Assembly: GCF_015207825.1 (NCBI RefSeq)
Contig: NZ_JADEWC010000001.1
Coordinates: 124,001-188,000 of the forward strand
Reading direction: 5' to 3'
Length of the DNA stretch: 64,000 nt
Source of the DNA: Cyanobacterium stanieri LEGE 03274
GTDB lineage: Bacteria > Cyanobacteriota > Cyanobacteriia > Cyanobacteriales > Cyanobacteriaceae
Positions 1 through 9,601 of the stretch are shown here, one piece after another (the stretch's first letter is position 1; each line of letters starts with the position of its first letter). A model generated the notes under the pieces. It worked only from the letters and a program-made list of their open reading frames with translations. It was not told where the DNA came from and did not search any database. The position numbers and the translations under genes were made by a program.

Positions 1-1352
1 TTAGTAACGATCGCACTGGCTTTTTTCATAATCGGTTCCCAGTCGGGATCGGTTTTATTGGTGACTAAAACTTCTCCCTCCTTAAACTGCCCAATTTCAT
101 GGACATCGAGGATAACACGGGCTAAACCTTGCCCAATCATTTCCCCTACTGCCCTTCCCCTGACCAAGACCTTACCATCGCCCAGGAGTTTATAATCTTT
201 AAGTACATTACCCGACTTACGGGATTGTACCGTTTCTGGACGGGCTTGGACAATGAATAATTCTCCCGTTTGTCCATCCTTTGCCCATTCAATATCCATG
301 GGGGTAAGTTGTCCCCGTTTTTCGCTGTAATGATCTTCAATGATACAAGCCCATTTTGCCAGGAGCAAGGCTTCTTCATCACTGATGGCATATTGTTGGC
401 GTTTGGCTTCGGATACAGGGACATTTTTGACCTTTTTGCCACCCCCTAAGTCATATACCATCTTGATTTCCTTGGAACCAAGGCGTTTACTGAGGATGGG
501 TTTAAAACCTTGTTTGAGGGTGGGTTTAAAAACGAAAAATTCATCGGGGTTAACGGCACCCTGTACCACGTTTTCTCCTAAACCATAGGCGGCGGTAACA
601 AAGGCAGCATCTTTGAAACCTGTTTCGGTGTCGATGCTAAACATTACTCCAGAGGAAGCCAAATCGGAGCGTACCATTTTCTGTACCCCTACCGATAACG
701 CCACCTCAAAGTGGTCAAACTTGTTCATGGTGCGATAAGAAATCGCCCTGTCGGTGAAAATGGAGGCGAAACATTTATGGCAAGATTCTAATACGTCTTT
801 TACCCCATGGACATTAAGATAGGTTTCCTGTTGCCCTGCGAAACTCGCATCGGGTAAGTCTTCTGCGGTGGCAGACGATCGCACCGCTACATCAGTATCA
901 TAGACGCAATCGCGCAATCTCATCTGTTCTTCTTCGGTTTTTTCGCACAAAGTAGGATCTGCTCCATATCTTTGGCATAATTTGAAGTAAGCATGGGCGA
1001 TCGCCAATTCCAACTCTTTCGGAAAAGGAGTATTTAAAACCAAAGCCCTCGCCTGTTTACCCACCGACTGCAAACTAACAAGATTATCAACATCCAAATC
1101 CGCAAAGATTTTCCGTAACCCAGACTCAATCCCCGCATTTTCAATAAAATAACGGTAAGCATAGGCCGTTGTAGCGAAGCCCGTCGGCACATTTACCCCC
1201 TTAGCCGTCAACTGTTGGATCATTTCCCCCAAGGAGGCATTTTTTCCGCCCACCATGGGGACATCTTCGATGCCAACTTCCTCAAACCACAAGACAAATT
1301 TATTTTTGTGATTAATGTCTGCGTTAATTTTTTCTGGAGCTGTGTTCACCAT
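1..1352 (-). CDS. ppsA: Phosphoenolpyruvate synthase, N-terminal part (runs off the left edge)
   Basis: Makes phosphoenolpyruvate from pyruvate, ATP and water in the cytoplasm (gluconeogenic direction). The minus-strand frame opens with ATG at 1352 (MVNTAPEKINADINHKN) and stays open to the window edge, giving about 450 residues. The N-terminal PEP/pyruvate-binding ATP-grasp domain is recognisable: VGGKNASLGEM near residue 40, DVAVRSSATAEDLPDASFAG in the middle, then GLGENVVQGAVNPDEF and FIVQARPETVQS. The window ends at KKASAIVT, just before the phosphohistidine swivel domain (TxxGGxxCHxAI), so that catalytic histidine lies outside. The family is usually about 800 residues, so roughly the last 350 are missing. 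Identification is secure. Small open frames inside it on both strands are shadows. Confidence 0.95.
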   Translation of the reverse strand, partial: MVNTAPEKINADINHKNKFVLWFEEVGIEDVPMVGGKNASLGEMIQQLTAKGVNVPTGFATTAYAYRYFIENAGIESGLRKIFADLDVDNLVSLQSVGKQARALVLNTPFPKELELAIAHAYFKLCQRYGADPTLCEKTEEEQMRLRDCVYDTDVAVRSSATAEDLPDASFAGQQETYLNVHGVKDVLESCHKCFASIFTDRAISYRTMNKFDHFEVALSVGVQKMVRSDLASSGVMFSIDTETGFKDAAFVTAAYGLGENVVQGAVNPDEFFVFKPTLKQGFKPILSKRLGSKEIKMVYDLGGGKKVKNVPVSEAKRQQYAISDEEALLLAKWACIIEDHYSEKRGQLTPMDIEWAKDGQTGELFIVQARPETVQSRKSGNVLKDYKLLGDGKVLVRGRAVGEMIGQGLARVILDVHEIGQFKEGEVLVTNKTDPDWEPIMKKASAIVT

Positions 1353-1827
1353 AATAGCTAATCTCCTTAATTATTTTACTTACTTCCAATGGGTGGAGAC
1401 TAAGCAACATTTTTTTTACAAAAAATAGTTATTTGGCTAATATTTTCAACATAAATAAACATAAATTTCATTAAAATAAATTAATTACTTTTTGATGCTT
1501 TATTTTTATGTTTTGCTTAAACCCTTGTCGAAATATTTTAAGAAAAAACTATGCTAGGTAAAGATTTACAGTCTCTTACTCTTTGGAAGATCGGATAAAT
1601 AGTTAGTTATTTATTTAAGTTCCTATTTTTATTAAAGCAAATAAAATCTACTTATAATCTACCTTGATAAAAAACTTAATAAACTTTATCTTTATTTATC
1701 TATAATTTAAGTAAAAATACGATAATTATCAATAAATATATATGTTTAAGACTCTTAATCAAATCGAGAAAAAAATAACCAAAAAACCTTAGTTAGATTT
1801 ATCCGATGAAAAATTATTCCCCATGAC
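1353..1827. other. AT-rich intergenic region upstream of ppsA
   Basis: About 475 bases with no convincing open frame or RNA gene. It is strongly AT-rich and should hold the ppsA promoter and 5' leader. A GGAG-like ribosome binding site (taaGGAGatt, minus strand) lies a few bases before the ppsA ATG. No riboswitch or strong inverted repeat was seen. Confidence 0.5.
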
Positions 1828-1858
1828 AAAAAAACCTAGCCATCAAAAGATAGCTAGG
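1828..1858 (-). terminator. Rho-independent terminator after hemF
   Basis: On the minus strand a 10-bp stem with one mismatch (arms 1849-1858 and 1835-1844, loop of four) is followed directly by seven T residues (the A run at 1828-1834 on the plus strand). It lies about 50 bases beyond the hemF stop codon and faces the right way to end its transcript. Confidence 0.8.
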
Positions 1859-1906
1859 AAAGAGGAAAAGTAGTGTATGTAACAAAGAGATAGATTGCGA
1901 AAAAGA

Positions 1907-2932
1907 CTAGAGCTTAAAGTTTGCCCAATCTTGAGGTTGTAGGAAAAAGTCGGTTAATTGTGCCTCACGACTATTCTTTTCTGGTTGATAGCCGTATTCC
2001 CAACGGGTAAGAGGAGGTAAAGACATTAATATCGACTCCGTACGTCCATTGGTTTGTAAGCCAAAAATAGTCCCACGGTCATAAACCAAGTTAAACTCCA
2101 CATAACGCCCCCGACGATATAGCTGAAAATTACGCTCTTTTTCTCCATATTCCATGGATTTACGACGCTCCACAATGGGTAAATAGGAGGGAAGAAAAGC
2201 GTTGCCACAACTTTGCACAAAGGAAAATATATCCTCCCAGCTATGGTTCACCTTACCCACTTTCTCGCTATGTTGATGGGCTAATCCTTCATGGTTTGAA
2301 CCTCCATAGAGTCTTCCTTCACTGTTTTGATAGTCAAAGAAAATGCCTCCTACGCCTCTGGCTTCTTGACGATGTTTGAGGTAAAAATATTCGTCACACC
2401 ATTTTTTAAAGATGGGATAATATTCGGGGTAATGGCGATCGCACCCTACTTTTAAAGTTTGATGAAAATGAACCGCATCCTCCGCAAAACCATAATAGGG
2501 AGTTAAATCAGCACCACCGCCAAACCACCACACGGGGCCGGCTTCAAAATAACGATAATTTAAATGTACCGTTGGCACATAGGGATTACGAGGATGAAGC
2601 ACCATAGATGTACCTGTGGCATAGAAACCATGACCAGCGCCCTCAGGACGTTGCATAAGAATAGAAGGAGGTAAAGTATCCCCCCAAACCTCAGAGAAGT
2701 TAACCCCTCCTTGTTCAAAAACGCCCCCATTGCGAATCACTCTGGTGCGTCCTCCGCCCCCTTCTTTTCTTTCCCATTTATCTTCCTGAAAACGAGCTTT
2801 ACCGTCGATTTCTTCTAAACCTTGACAGATTTTATCCTGCAACTCCATGACAAATTGTTTGGCTCTTTCTCGGGAGTTTTTTGGTACATCTACACTGGTT
2901 TGTTTAGATGCTTGATTTAATACCGTGGTCAT
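1907..2932 (-). CDS. hemF: Oxygen-dependent coproporphyrinogen III oxidase
   Basis: Oxidatively decarboxylates coproporphyrinogen III to protoporphyrinogen IX with O2, in the haem and chlorophyll branch. At 341 residues it has the normal family length. Hallmarks are the [11 protein letters not shown] segment, [13 protein letters not shown], and the C-terminal run with [16 protein letters not shown] followed by [17 protein letters not shown]. It starts at ATG 2932 ([11 protein letters not shown]) and ends in front of a clear terminator. It is transcribed away from acsF, another O2-using enzyme of the same pathway, across a shared upstream region. Cyanobacteria often also keep an O2-independent HemN elsewhere; none is in this window. 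Confidence 0.96.
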   Translation of the reverse strand: MTTVLNQASKQTSVDVPKNSRERAKQFVMELQDKICQGLEEIDGKARFQEDKWERKEGGGGRTRVIRNGGVFEQGGVNFSEVWGDTLPPSILMQRPEGAGHGFYATGTSMVLHPRNPYVPTVHLNYRYFEAGPVWWFGGGADLTPYYGFAEDAVHFHQTLKVGCDRHYPEYYPIFKKWCDEYFYLKHRQEARGVGGIFFDYQNSEGRLYGGSNHEGLAHQHSEKVGKVNHSWEDIFSFVQSCGNAFLPSYLPIVERRKSMEYGEKERNFQLYRRGRYVEFNLVYDRGTIFGLQTNGRTESILMSLPPLTRWEYGYQPEKNSREAQLTDFFLQPQDWANFKL

Positions 2933-3277
2933 ATTAGCTTTTTGTCAAAAAATAGTAGTAAGCGTTATTAATCACTATAAAGCGATGAATAAAATATGGT
3001 TAGTTTTTGTAATATAACTTTACAGTTGACAAGGTTAAGCAATCAAAATTATGGGCTGATTTTAACTAAATCAACGGCTTCAAGATTTAAAAAAAACAGG
3101 ACATTAAACATAAAGACATAGCTATTTAAGTCTTTTAAAACTCTCTTTTGCAGTTGATATTCGAAAGATAACGACGTAAAAACCATCACCCTAAGTTTAA
3201 GTAATGTAAAGAATCCATGCAAAGAAAATATAATTCATCTAAACTTGTACAAATAAATCACTATTAAGTAATTAAAT
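2933..3277. promoter_or_regulatory. Shared upstream region between divergent hemF and acsF
   Basis: 345 AT-rich bases separate the two divergent start codons, so both promoters must lie here. A TATAAT-like hexamer at 3229-3234 could be the -10 element of acsF, but no good -35 partner is seen at 16-18 bases. No conserved regulator box could be assigned by eye. That it is a divergent promoter region follows from gene order; the detail is inference. Confidence 0.45.
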
Positions 3278-4339
3278 ATGACAACAGCCGTAATTAAACC
3301 CCAAAGCAATAAAAAACAAGCTATTAAAGAAACCCTATTAACCCCAAGATTTTATACTACCGACTTTGGGGCGATCGCCTCTATGGATATATCAAGCCAA
3401 GAAGACGAACTACGAGCGATGTTAATCGAGATGAAAAACGACTATAATCGTAACCACTTCATCAGAGACGAAGACTTTGAAAAAACATGGGATCATGTGG
3501 ATGGAGAAACCCGTGCCGCCTTCATCGAATTTTTAGAAAGATCCTGCACCTCAGAATTTTCAGGCTTTATCCTTTTCAAAGAAATTTCTCGCCGTATCAA
3601 AGACAAAAACCCCCTCCTAGCCGAAATCTTCAGCCTCATGGCAAGGGATGAAGCCCGTCACGCAGGATTTTTAAACAAAGCTATGGGCGACTTTAACATC
3701 TCCCTCGACCTAGGCTACCTCACCAAACATCGAGTTTATACCTTCTTCAAACCCGAATGGATTATTTACGCCGTTTATCTCTCCGAAAAAATTGGCTACT
3801 GGCGTTATATCCTCATGTATCGTCATCTTGAAAAAAATCCCCACTACCAATTTTATCCCCTCTTCAAAAAATTTGAACATTGGTGTCAAGACGAAAGCCG
3901 TCACGGTGACATATTTAACGCCCTTCTCCGTTCCCAAAAATCCATGTGGCAAGGATGGAAAGCCAAACTGTGGGCAAAATTCTTTCTCCTCTCCGTCTTC
4001 GCCACCCATACCCTCACAGTCCACGAAAGAGAAGACTTTTATCAATCCGTGGGTTTAGATGCCAAAGAATATGATCGCCAAGTAATCATCAAAACCAATC
4101 AAACCGCAGCCAAAGCATTCCCCGTCATCCTCGATACCGATAACCCCACCTTTTTTCCCAGACTTGAAAAATGCAACGAACATAACATTAAACTACAAAA
4201 AATCGAGGCATCAAAACAACCCCAACCCATTAAATTTCTGCGTAAAATACCCATCATGATGGCAATCTTTTGGAATCTACTCTGTTTATATCTACTAAAA
4301 TCCCAAGACGCCGAAGAATTAAGAACCACTATTTATTAA
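3278..4339 (+). CDS. acsF: Mg-protoporphyrin IX monomethyl ester (oxidative) cyclase, AcsF/ChlA family
   Basis: Builds the isocyclic ring E of protochlorophyllide from Mg-protoporphyrin monomethyl ester using O2 and a di-iron centre. Length is 353 residues, typical for the family. Both iron-binding motifs are present: E93 with DEARH at 124-128, and E200 with DESRH at 205-209. Start is ATG 3278 (MTTAVIKPQ). Cyanobacteria often have two copies, an aerobic one and a low-oxygen one. The C-terminal third here (LLSVFATHTLTVHER) differs from the MYLND-type sequence I remember for the aerobic and plant enzymes, so this may be the second copy, but I cannot settle that. The neighbour hemF is divergent. 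Confidence 0.92.
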   Translation: MTTAVIKPQSNKKQAIKETLLTPRFYTTDFGAIASMDISSQEDELRAMLIEMKNDYNRNHFIRDEDFEKTWDHVDGETRAAFIEFLERSCTSEFSGFILFKEISRRIKDKNPLLAEIFSLMARDEARHAGFLNKAMGDFNISLDLGYLTKHRVYTFFKPEWIIYAVYLSEKIGYWRYILMYRHLEKNPHYQFYPLFKKFEHWCQDESRHGDIFNALLRSQKSMWQGWKAKLWAKFFLLSVFATHTLTVHEREDFYQSVGLDAKEYDRQVIIKTNQTAAKAFPVILDTDNPTFFPRLEKCNEHNIKLQKIEASKQPQPIKFLRKIPIMMAIFWNLLCLYLLKSQDAEELRTTIY

Positions 4340-4354
4340 ACCACGTTAAATTAG

Positions 4355-4392
4355 TTCCCACTACGAACAAATACCAAAAACAGTGGTGGGAA
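4355..4392. repeat. Inverted repeat between acsF and the convergent PHP gene
   Basis: A 10-bp stem with one wobble pair (4355-4364 with 4383-4392, loop 18) sits between the convergent stop codons. There is no T-run on either side, so it is at best a weak or factor-assisted terminator for the two converging transcripts. Confidence 0.35.
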
Positions 4393-4432
4393 AAATCACT
4401 ACTCACCTGAAATGAAATAACCAAAACAAAAA

Positions 4433-5143
4433 TTAGAGCCTTACCAAAATATTATTACCATGGGTGTCAGTGCCACAAGTGCTATACAAATTATATTTTT
4501 TTGCCATAGATTCAACCACATTCATTTGTTTGGGGCTACACTGCCAAGGTTGAGGATTACCATAAGCATAATAACTCTCTACCCCATCAATACCTAGCAG
4601 ATGTGCTTCAGTGATTAACTCCTCGGCAGGACGACGATAACGGGCAGGATGGGCTAATGCTACCAAAGCTCCTGCGTTGTGGAGACAATTAATAACTTCC
4701 TGTGCTTGGGCGTCATATCCCTCGGGCTTATAGCCTCCTAAATATTTCCGAATAGCCGTAGCGTGGGGATCGAAACCATAGCCTAGTATATGCACAATGG
4801 TGCCGTTTAGCTCGGAGGTAATTTCTACCCCAGTCCAAAGATGAGGAAGGGAAATAGAAGAATTAACCTCTTTTTTTTGTTTCATCCATGATAATGCTCG
4901 ATAAAAACCATCAATGCTGTGATGATCTGTAATGGCTAAACCCTGTAAGCCTATTTGTATGGCTTGTTCAATTAATGATTCGGGGGTTAATTGTCCATCG
5001 GAACAACTGGTATGCAAGTGGAAATTATATCTAAATGGACAACTATCGGGTTGAAGGGTAGCCCATACTTGTTTTAACTTTTCAGTATTTCTGGATGCTT
5101 TGTTTTCAACCCAGAGGGGTTTTTTTTCTTTACTCAATAGCAT
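4433..5143 (-). CDS. PHP-domain metal-dependent phosphoesterase
   Basis: A stand-alone PHP-domain protein of 236 residues. Metal-binding motifs of the family are visible: FHLHTSCSDG (H42, H44, D49), AITDHHS (D73, H74, H75), a GVEIT segment, ALAHPARYRRP, and CGTDTHGNN near the C-terminus. Relatives hydrolyse small phosphate esters such as histidinol phosphate, oligoribonucleotides or 3',5'-bisphosphonucleotides; which applies here cannot be read from the sequence. It starts at ATG 5143 and converges on acsF. No signal peptide is seen, so it is expected to be cytoplasmic. Confidence 0.85.
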   Translation of the reverse strand: MLLSKEKKPLWVENKASRNTEKLKQVWATLQPDSCPFRYNFHLHTSCSDGQLTPESLIEQAIQIGLQGLAITDHHSIDGFYRALSWMKQKKEVNSSISLPHLWTGVEITSELNGTIVHILGYGFDPHATAIRKYLGGYKPEGYDAQAQEVINCLHNAGALVALAHPARYRRPAEELITEAHLLGIDGVESYYAYGNPQPWQCSPKQMNVVESMAKKYNLYSTCGTDTHGNNILVRL

Positions 5144-5357
5144 AAATTGGTTAACTATTACAGATTGTTAAGTTTAATTTAACAAATAAAACCTCCTTTT
5201 GACCGTACAAAATGAACAAATAATTAATTTTTTTTATCAGAAAAACTAATTTAAGTATTATTACTTATACTTGATGGAAGCTATTAAGAAAATTATGGGG
5301 GGTTTTTTAGGCAAGAAAATAGGCTAAAATTAGCGGTATATTTAGGACTAAATTGTT

Positions 5358-5804
5358 ATGGTTAATTTTAAAAAATATTGTGGTTTATTAACATTGGGGT
5401 TTATCTTGCCCAGTATTATCTATAAGGCTCAGGCACAACCATCACAACAGGTTTATAACCCCATTGCCATTGAACATAATCGTATGGTTCAAGATATTCT
5501 CTCACCTAGTGATATTCCCACGGGGGAAGGAGGTTTTGCGAGGGATTTTTTTATTAATTTAAAAAGAGGAGATCAAATTGTCATTGATGTTACCTCGGAA
5601 GAATTTGATACGGTGGTGGTGTTGATGAAGGAGGACGGTTCAACGGTGGGAGAAAATGATGATGCTCCTGATGGTACGACCAATTCATTGTTATTTACGA
5701 GAATTATGGATGATGGAAAATATATTATTAGGGTAAGTTCTTTTGCTCTTTCAGGAAATGGTAGTTTTAATTTGCGTGTGACAAAATTACAGGAAGAAAA
5801 TTAA
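5358..5804 (+). CDS. Secreted protein with a pre-peptidase C-terminal (PPC) beta-sandwich domain
   Basis: 148 residues. Residues 1-26 look like a Sec signal peptide (a positive KKY start, a hydrophobic LLTLGFILPSIIY core, and AQAQ as likely cleavage region). The rest resembles a PPC domain: GDQIVIDVTSEEFDTVVVL, then an ENDDAPDGTTNS calcium-site-like turn, and GKYIIRVSSFALSGNGSF before the final strand. PPC domains usually decorate secreted hydrolases; here the domain stands alone, which is common in cyanobacteria. The protein is probably periplasmic or exported. The actual function is unknown. Confidence 0.75.
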   Translation: MVNFKKYCGLLTLGFILPSIIYKAQAQPSQQVYNPIAIEHNRMVQDILSPSDIPTGEGGFARDFFINLKRGDQIVIDVTSEEFDTVVVLMKEDGSTVGENDDAPDGTTNSLLFTRIMDDGKYIIRVSSFALSGNGSFNLRVTKLQEEN

Positions 5805-5939
5805 CTTTATAGTTGAGTTAACAAATGTGTAGCTTCACTAAGTTGATTAAAGTTTTTTTGCAGAAAATGTAGCGAAAAATTTTTTTTGGTGTATATTGAG
5901 GGAAATCGAATAAGTCACATTAGGAAAAGAACAGCGATT

Positions 5940-7154
5940 ATGTCAAAGTTTTATTTTCACCGAGAAAACGTCCGAGCTTCATCACCCCATGGTTTGTCCT
6001 CTGATTCGCCGTCTTCTTCTGACAAATCGCCTTCGGTGACTTTTTCGGAAAAAAATCAATCCGTCCATCGTCCCCCTAACTCTAAGGATTCTATGAGACT
6101 TTATTTAAGGGATATTGGGCGGATTCCTCTTTTAACTAAGGATCAGGAAATTGATTTAGCTAGGAAAGTTCGCGCCTCGAAAAAGCTGATTGATTTACGG
6201 GATAAGCACAAGGATGATCAAAAAATTAAGGATTATATCAATGTGTTTGAGGTTTATGAGTCTTTGTCAAAGGATTTGTTGCGCTGTCCTAATTTTGATG
6301 AATGGTGCGCTGCTCTTGATTTCAGTTGTTTGGAGTTAGAGCAAGTTTTAGATGATGGTTTACACCGATGGGCGCAGGTGGCTGGTTTGGATGTGGAGGA
6401 GTTAGAGCATATATTGTCTGCAGGTAAGGGCGCTAAGAAGCATATGATTAATGCTAATCTGCGTTTGGTGGTTTCCATTGCTAAGAAGTATCAAAATCGT
6501 GGGTTAGATTTGTTGGATTTGATTCAGGAGGGAACTTTAGGCTTAGAAAAGGCGGTGGATAAGTTTGATTATCGTAAGGGTTATCATTTTAGTACTTATG
6601 CTTATTGGTGGATTCGTCAGGGGATGACAAGGGCGATCGCCACTCAGAGCCGTTCTATCCGTATTCCTATTCACATCACGGAAAAATTAAATTTACTGAA
6701 AAAGACTCAACGGCAATTATCACAAACCCTTGGCAGGACTCCGAAGGCGGAGGAGTTGGCGGAAAAAATGGAAATGACGACTTTTGAGTTGCGTAGTTTT
6801 CTTAGTCAGATTCCCCGTTCTATTTCCCTTGAAACGAAGGTAGGGGAAGATTACAATACGGAGTTGGTGGAATTGATTGAAACTGATTCGGCGACTCCTG
6901 AGGAAAATTTGATGTTGATTTCTATGCGTCAAGATGTTCATAGTCTTTTGAGTAGTTTAAGTGAGAGGGAAGCCCAAATATTACGCTTACGCTATGGTTT
7001 TGAGGATGGCAAAATTTATTCTCTTAGTGATACTGCGGCGATGATGCACCTTTCAAGGGAAAGGGTGAGACAAATTCAGGCTAAGGCAATTCAAAAGTTA
7101 AGACAACCTAACACCCGTCAACAGTTACATGATTATTTAGAAATTATTAGTTAA
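5940..7154 (+). CDS. sigC: Group 2 RNA polymerase sigma factor, SigC-like
   Basis: A sigma-70 family factor of 404 residues. The order of parts is: region 1.2 ([21 protein letters not shown]), a long non-conserved insert, region 2 with [32 protein letters not shown] and the -10 melting motif [17 protein letters not shown], region 3 (HITEKLNLLKKTQRQL), and region 4 with [15 protein letters not shown] chose ATG 5940 over a TTG at 5886 because it has an upstream AGGAAAAG sequence and gives the usual SigC length. Synechocystis SigC acts in stationary phase and heat acclimation; the subgroup here rests on length and layout, so it is likely but not proven. The NUDIX gene follows after four bases. 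Confidence 0.85.
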   Translation: MSKFYFHRENVRASSPHGLSSDSPSSSDKSPSVTFSEKNQSVHRPPNSKDSMRLYLRDIGRIPLLTKDQEIDLARKVRASKKLIDLRDKHKDDQKIKDYINVFEVYESLSKDLLRCPNFDEWCAALDFSCLELEQVLDDGLHRWAQVAGLDVEELEHILSAGKGAKKHMINANLRLVVSIAKKYQNRGLDLLDLIQEGTLGLEKAVDKFDYRKGYHFSTYAYWWIRQGMTRAIATQSRSIRIPIHITEKLNLLKKTQRQLSQTLGRTPKAEELAEKMEMTTFELRSFLSQIPRSISLETKVGEDYNTELVELIETDSATPEENLMLISMRQDVHSLLSSLSEREAQILRLRYGFEDGKIYSLSDTAAMMHLSRERVRQIQAKAIQKLRQPNTRQQLHDYLEIIS

Positions 7155-7157
7155 GCT

Positions 7158-7661
7158 ATGGTGCTAGATGTAGATACGGTTGTTTATAAGAATCCTGCTC
7201 CCACGGTGGATATTATTATTGAAATGGTTGACCGTAGGGCGATCGCCCCTAGTTCTGCCCCTGAATTTAAAGGTAAATCTTTAGCCCCCATTGTCTTAAT
7301 CGAACGCAAATTTGAGCCTTTGGGGTGGGCAATTCCGGGGGGATTTGTGGATTATGGGGAATCTGTGGAACAAGCGGCCATGCGCGAAGCCTTGGAGGAG
7401 GTGAGTTTGAGGGTTGATTTGTTAGAGCAATTTTATGTTTATTCCGATCCTCGCAGGGATAGCCGTAAACACACCATTAGTATTGTTTTCATTGCCCATG
7501 CGAAGGGAGAACCAAAGGCCGATGATGATGCCTTGAATTTAGGGATTTTTCCCCTTTGGGATATTCCTAAAAATCTTTGTTTTGACCACGATCGCATCTT
7601 AGCTGATTATGTTCATTATAAGTTGACGGGCGATCAACCTATGTTACAAATCAATAACTAA
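7158..7661 (+). CDS. NUDIX hydrolase
   Basis: 167 residues with a full NUDIX box, [20 protein letters not shown] continuing EVSL, which coordinates the metals for hydrolysis of a nucleoside diphosphate linked to another group X. The surrounding sequence ([45 protein letters not shown]) is typical of the ADP-ribose pyrophosphatase-like branch, but the substrate cannot be fixed by sequence. Start ATG 7158 lies four bases after the sigma factor stop, so the two genes are almost certainly co-transcribed. Confidence 0.88.
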   Translation: MVLDVDTVVYKNPAPTVDIIIEMVDRRAIAPSSAPEFKGKSLAPIVLIERKFEPLGWAIPGGFVDYGESVEQAAMREALEEVSLRVDLLEQFYVYSDPRRDSRKHTISIVFIAHAKGEPKADDDALNLGIFPLWDIPKNLCFDHDRILADYVHYKLTGDQPMLQINN

Positions 7662-7845
7662 GAACAATTCAACGGGAAGAAATATATTATCACCATTGCC
7701 TATTCTGGGTTTTAAGTAACATTTCATAAATAAAAAATGTTCACCTTTTGTAATATTGCTTATAATCGGTTACATAAGATAAAAATTAATAATTTTTTTA
7801 ACAAAATAATTTAAAACTCAAGATTAGCAAAAGGTTTGATATAGA

Positions 7846-8550
7846 ATGTCTCGAATATTGGTCATTGATGATGATCCAGCGATCTCCGAATTAGTAGCAA
7901 TTAACCTCGAAATGGCAGGGTATGACATATCCCAAGCCGAAGACGGTATAAAAGGTCAAGCCCTAGCCCTTCAATTGCAACCAGATCTGATTATGCTAGA
8001 TCTTATGTTACCCAAAGTAGATGGTTTTACCGTTTGTCAAAGATTAAGGAGAGATGAACGGACAGCTAATATCCCTGTACTAATGTTAACGGCGCTGGGT
8101 CAAACAAAAAACAAAGTAGAAGGTTTTAACGCGGGGGCAGATGATTATTTAACGAAACCTTTTGAGGTGGAGGAAATGTTGGCAAGGGTAAAAGCCCTAC
8201 TGCGTAGGAGCGATCGCACCCCCCAAAGTGCAAAACATACCGAAATTCTCAACTATGGGCCTTTAACCATCGTACCCGAAAGATTTGAAGTAATTTGGTT
8301 TGAGAAAACCATCAAACTAACCCATCTCGAATTTGAACTACTTCACTGTTTATTACAAAGACACGGACAAACCGTTTCCCCCAGTGATATTCTCAAAGAA
8401 GTATGGGGTTATGATCCCAATGATGACATCGAAACCATTAGGGTTCATGTGCGTCACCTGAGAACAAAACTAGAACCCGATCCCCGTCGCCCTCGTTATA
8501 TTAAAACCGTTTACGGTGCTGGATATTGCTTGGAGTTACCCTCTAATTAG
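7846..8550 (+). CDS. rpaA: OmpR-type response regulator RpaA
   Basis: Response regulator of 234 residues: receiver domain 1-120 with acidic pocket IDDD (D8-D10), phospho-acceptor D52 in IMLDLMLP, T82 and K104 (YLTKPF), then a winged-helix DNA-binding domain ending [18 protein letters not shown] and [15 protein letters not shown]. The receiver and winged-helix sequences match what I know of cyanobacterial RpaA closely, and differ from RpaB. RpaA is the master output regulator of the circadian clock, phosphorylated through SasA and dephosphorylated through CikA under KaiC control, and also affects energy transfer from phycobilisomes. No kinase gene is adjacent, as usual for RpaA. Confidence 0.9.
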   Translation: MSRILVIDDDPAISELVAINLEMAGYDISQAEDGIKGQALALQLQPDLIMLDLMLPKVDGFTVCQRLRRDERTANIPVLMLTALGQTKNKVEGFNAGADDYLTKPFEVEEMLARVKALLRRSDRTPQSAKHTEILNYGPLTIVPERFEVIWFEKTIKLTHLEFELLHCLLQRHGQTVSPSDILKEVWGYDPNDDIETIRVHVRHLRTKLEPDPRRPRYIKTVYGAGYCLELPSN

Positions 8551-8681
8551 ATGGTAAATCATCAATTGTTGTTTTAAGTGGCGGTTGATAAAATAAGACG
8601 AATAACTTTTTTGTTAGATGAAACTATATATTAGAGTATTCGTCAAAAAGCACAGTTTAATTTTTATTATTGAGAGAGATT

Positions 8682-9425
8682 ATGTTAAAAAAGAAATCTA
8701 TCATAAATACTATTCGTAATGCAAGTATCGTTGGAGCAACCGTCATTAGTTGTTGGTTGACACCCATGGGCAAATTATTGGCTTTACCCCAAGAGGCGAT
8801 CGTTGAAAAGCTAGAATCTATTCCTGTTTTTACCATTGCCGATGGAGAAGGAGCGCCCTTAGTGGCCACTGATGGTGAAAACGGTAACAGACGAGTAGCT
8901 GGGGTGTTTATCAGTAAAACTGACGCTAATAATTTTGTAGAGCAATTAAAACAAAATAATCCCGAATTAGGCTCTCAAGTGCAGGTGATTCCCGTCTCTT
9001 TAGCGGAAGTTTATGAGATGTCAGAGGCTAACGCCGATCAACCCAATGGTCTTAGATTTGCCTATGTACCTCGTCAGGCAGATGTTGAACAGGCTAGACA
9101 GTTAAATTCTGAATATTCTGGGGGTGTGCCTTTATTTGTGGCTACCGCAGGGGATGACCAAGGTTATCTTACCGTGAGACAAGGGGATCAAGAATTTATA
9201 CCTTTCTTTTTTGAGCAATCCCAAGTTAACGCATTGGTAAACAGTTTTAAACAGTCTCAACCAGATATGGCCGACTCCATTGAAATTGAAGTGGTTGTTT
9301 TAGAAGGGTTTATTTCGGCACTTCAACAGGGAGATGATGAGTTATTAGATAGGATTATTCTTTGGCCTTCCCAAGAGTCGATCCAATTTATTCAAGAAAA
9401 TTCCCCTCAATTACAAGGAGAATAA
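8682..9425 (+). CDS. Tic22-like family protein
   Basis: 247 residues beginning at ATG 8682, just after a GAGAGAG purine-rich site; a TTG four codons upstream is less likely. An N-terminal hydrophobic segment (residues 15-37, IVGATVISCWLTPMGKLLAL) looks like a signal peptide, so the mature protein should be periplasmic. Two similar halves follow (VPVFTIADGEGAPLVAT..., then VPLFVATAGDDQGYLTV...), the repeat structure of the Tic22 family. Plant Tic22 works between chloroplast envelope membranes in protein import; the cyanobacterial homologue is linked to outer-membrane biogenesis. The family assignment is firm, the role here inferred. Confidence 0.85.
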   Translation: MLKKKSIINTIRNASIVGATVISCWLTPMGKLLALPQEAIVEKLESIPVFTIADGEGAPLVATDGENGNRRVAGVFISKTDANNFVEQLKQNNPELGSQVQVIPVSLAEVYEMSEANADQPNGLRFAYVPRQADVEQARQLNSEYSGGVPLFVATAGDDQGYLTVRQGDQEFIPFFFEQSQVNALVNSFKQSQPDMADSIEIEVVVLEGFISALQQGDDELLDRIILWPSQESIQFIQENSPQLQGE

Positions 9426-9433
9426 TTGGAAGG

Positions 9434-9460
9434 TGGGAAATAGGGAATAGGCAACAGACA
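9434..9460. repeat. Heptamer tandem repeat, GGGAATA type
   Basis: Three to four imperfect 7-base units related to GGGAATA/GGCAACA just downstream of the Tic22-like gene. Same family as arrays near 25396, 28701, 41587, 44121 and 49976. It matches the pattern of cyanobacterial STRR heptanucleotide repeats. Confidence 0.7.
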
Positions 9461-9601
9461 AAAGATAATGATTGTTTATTATCAATTGTTAGACGGTGGA
9501 TAATAGTAAACCTTACAAATCGGATTTGGTATCAGATGGTGGCAATGCCCACCCTAAGTTTCTAAGATTGTCGATTTTTCCTTTCCCTATGCTCCCAAAA
9601 C

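Noticed and set aside
340-588. Plus-strand frame of 82 codons
   Set aside because: It lies wholly antisense inside ppsA, which has strong family motifs in its own frame.
3710-4045. Minus-strand frame inside acsF
   Set aside because: Antisense to a gene with both di-iron motifs; codon pattern follows the plus-strand frame.
5886-5939. TTG start extending the SigC-like protein by 18 residues
   Set aside because: ATG 5940 has a better ribosome binding site and gives the usual family length.
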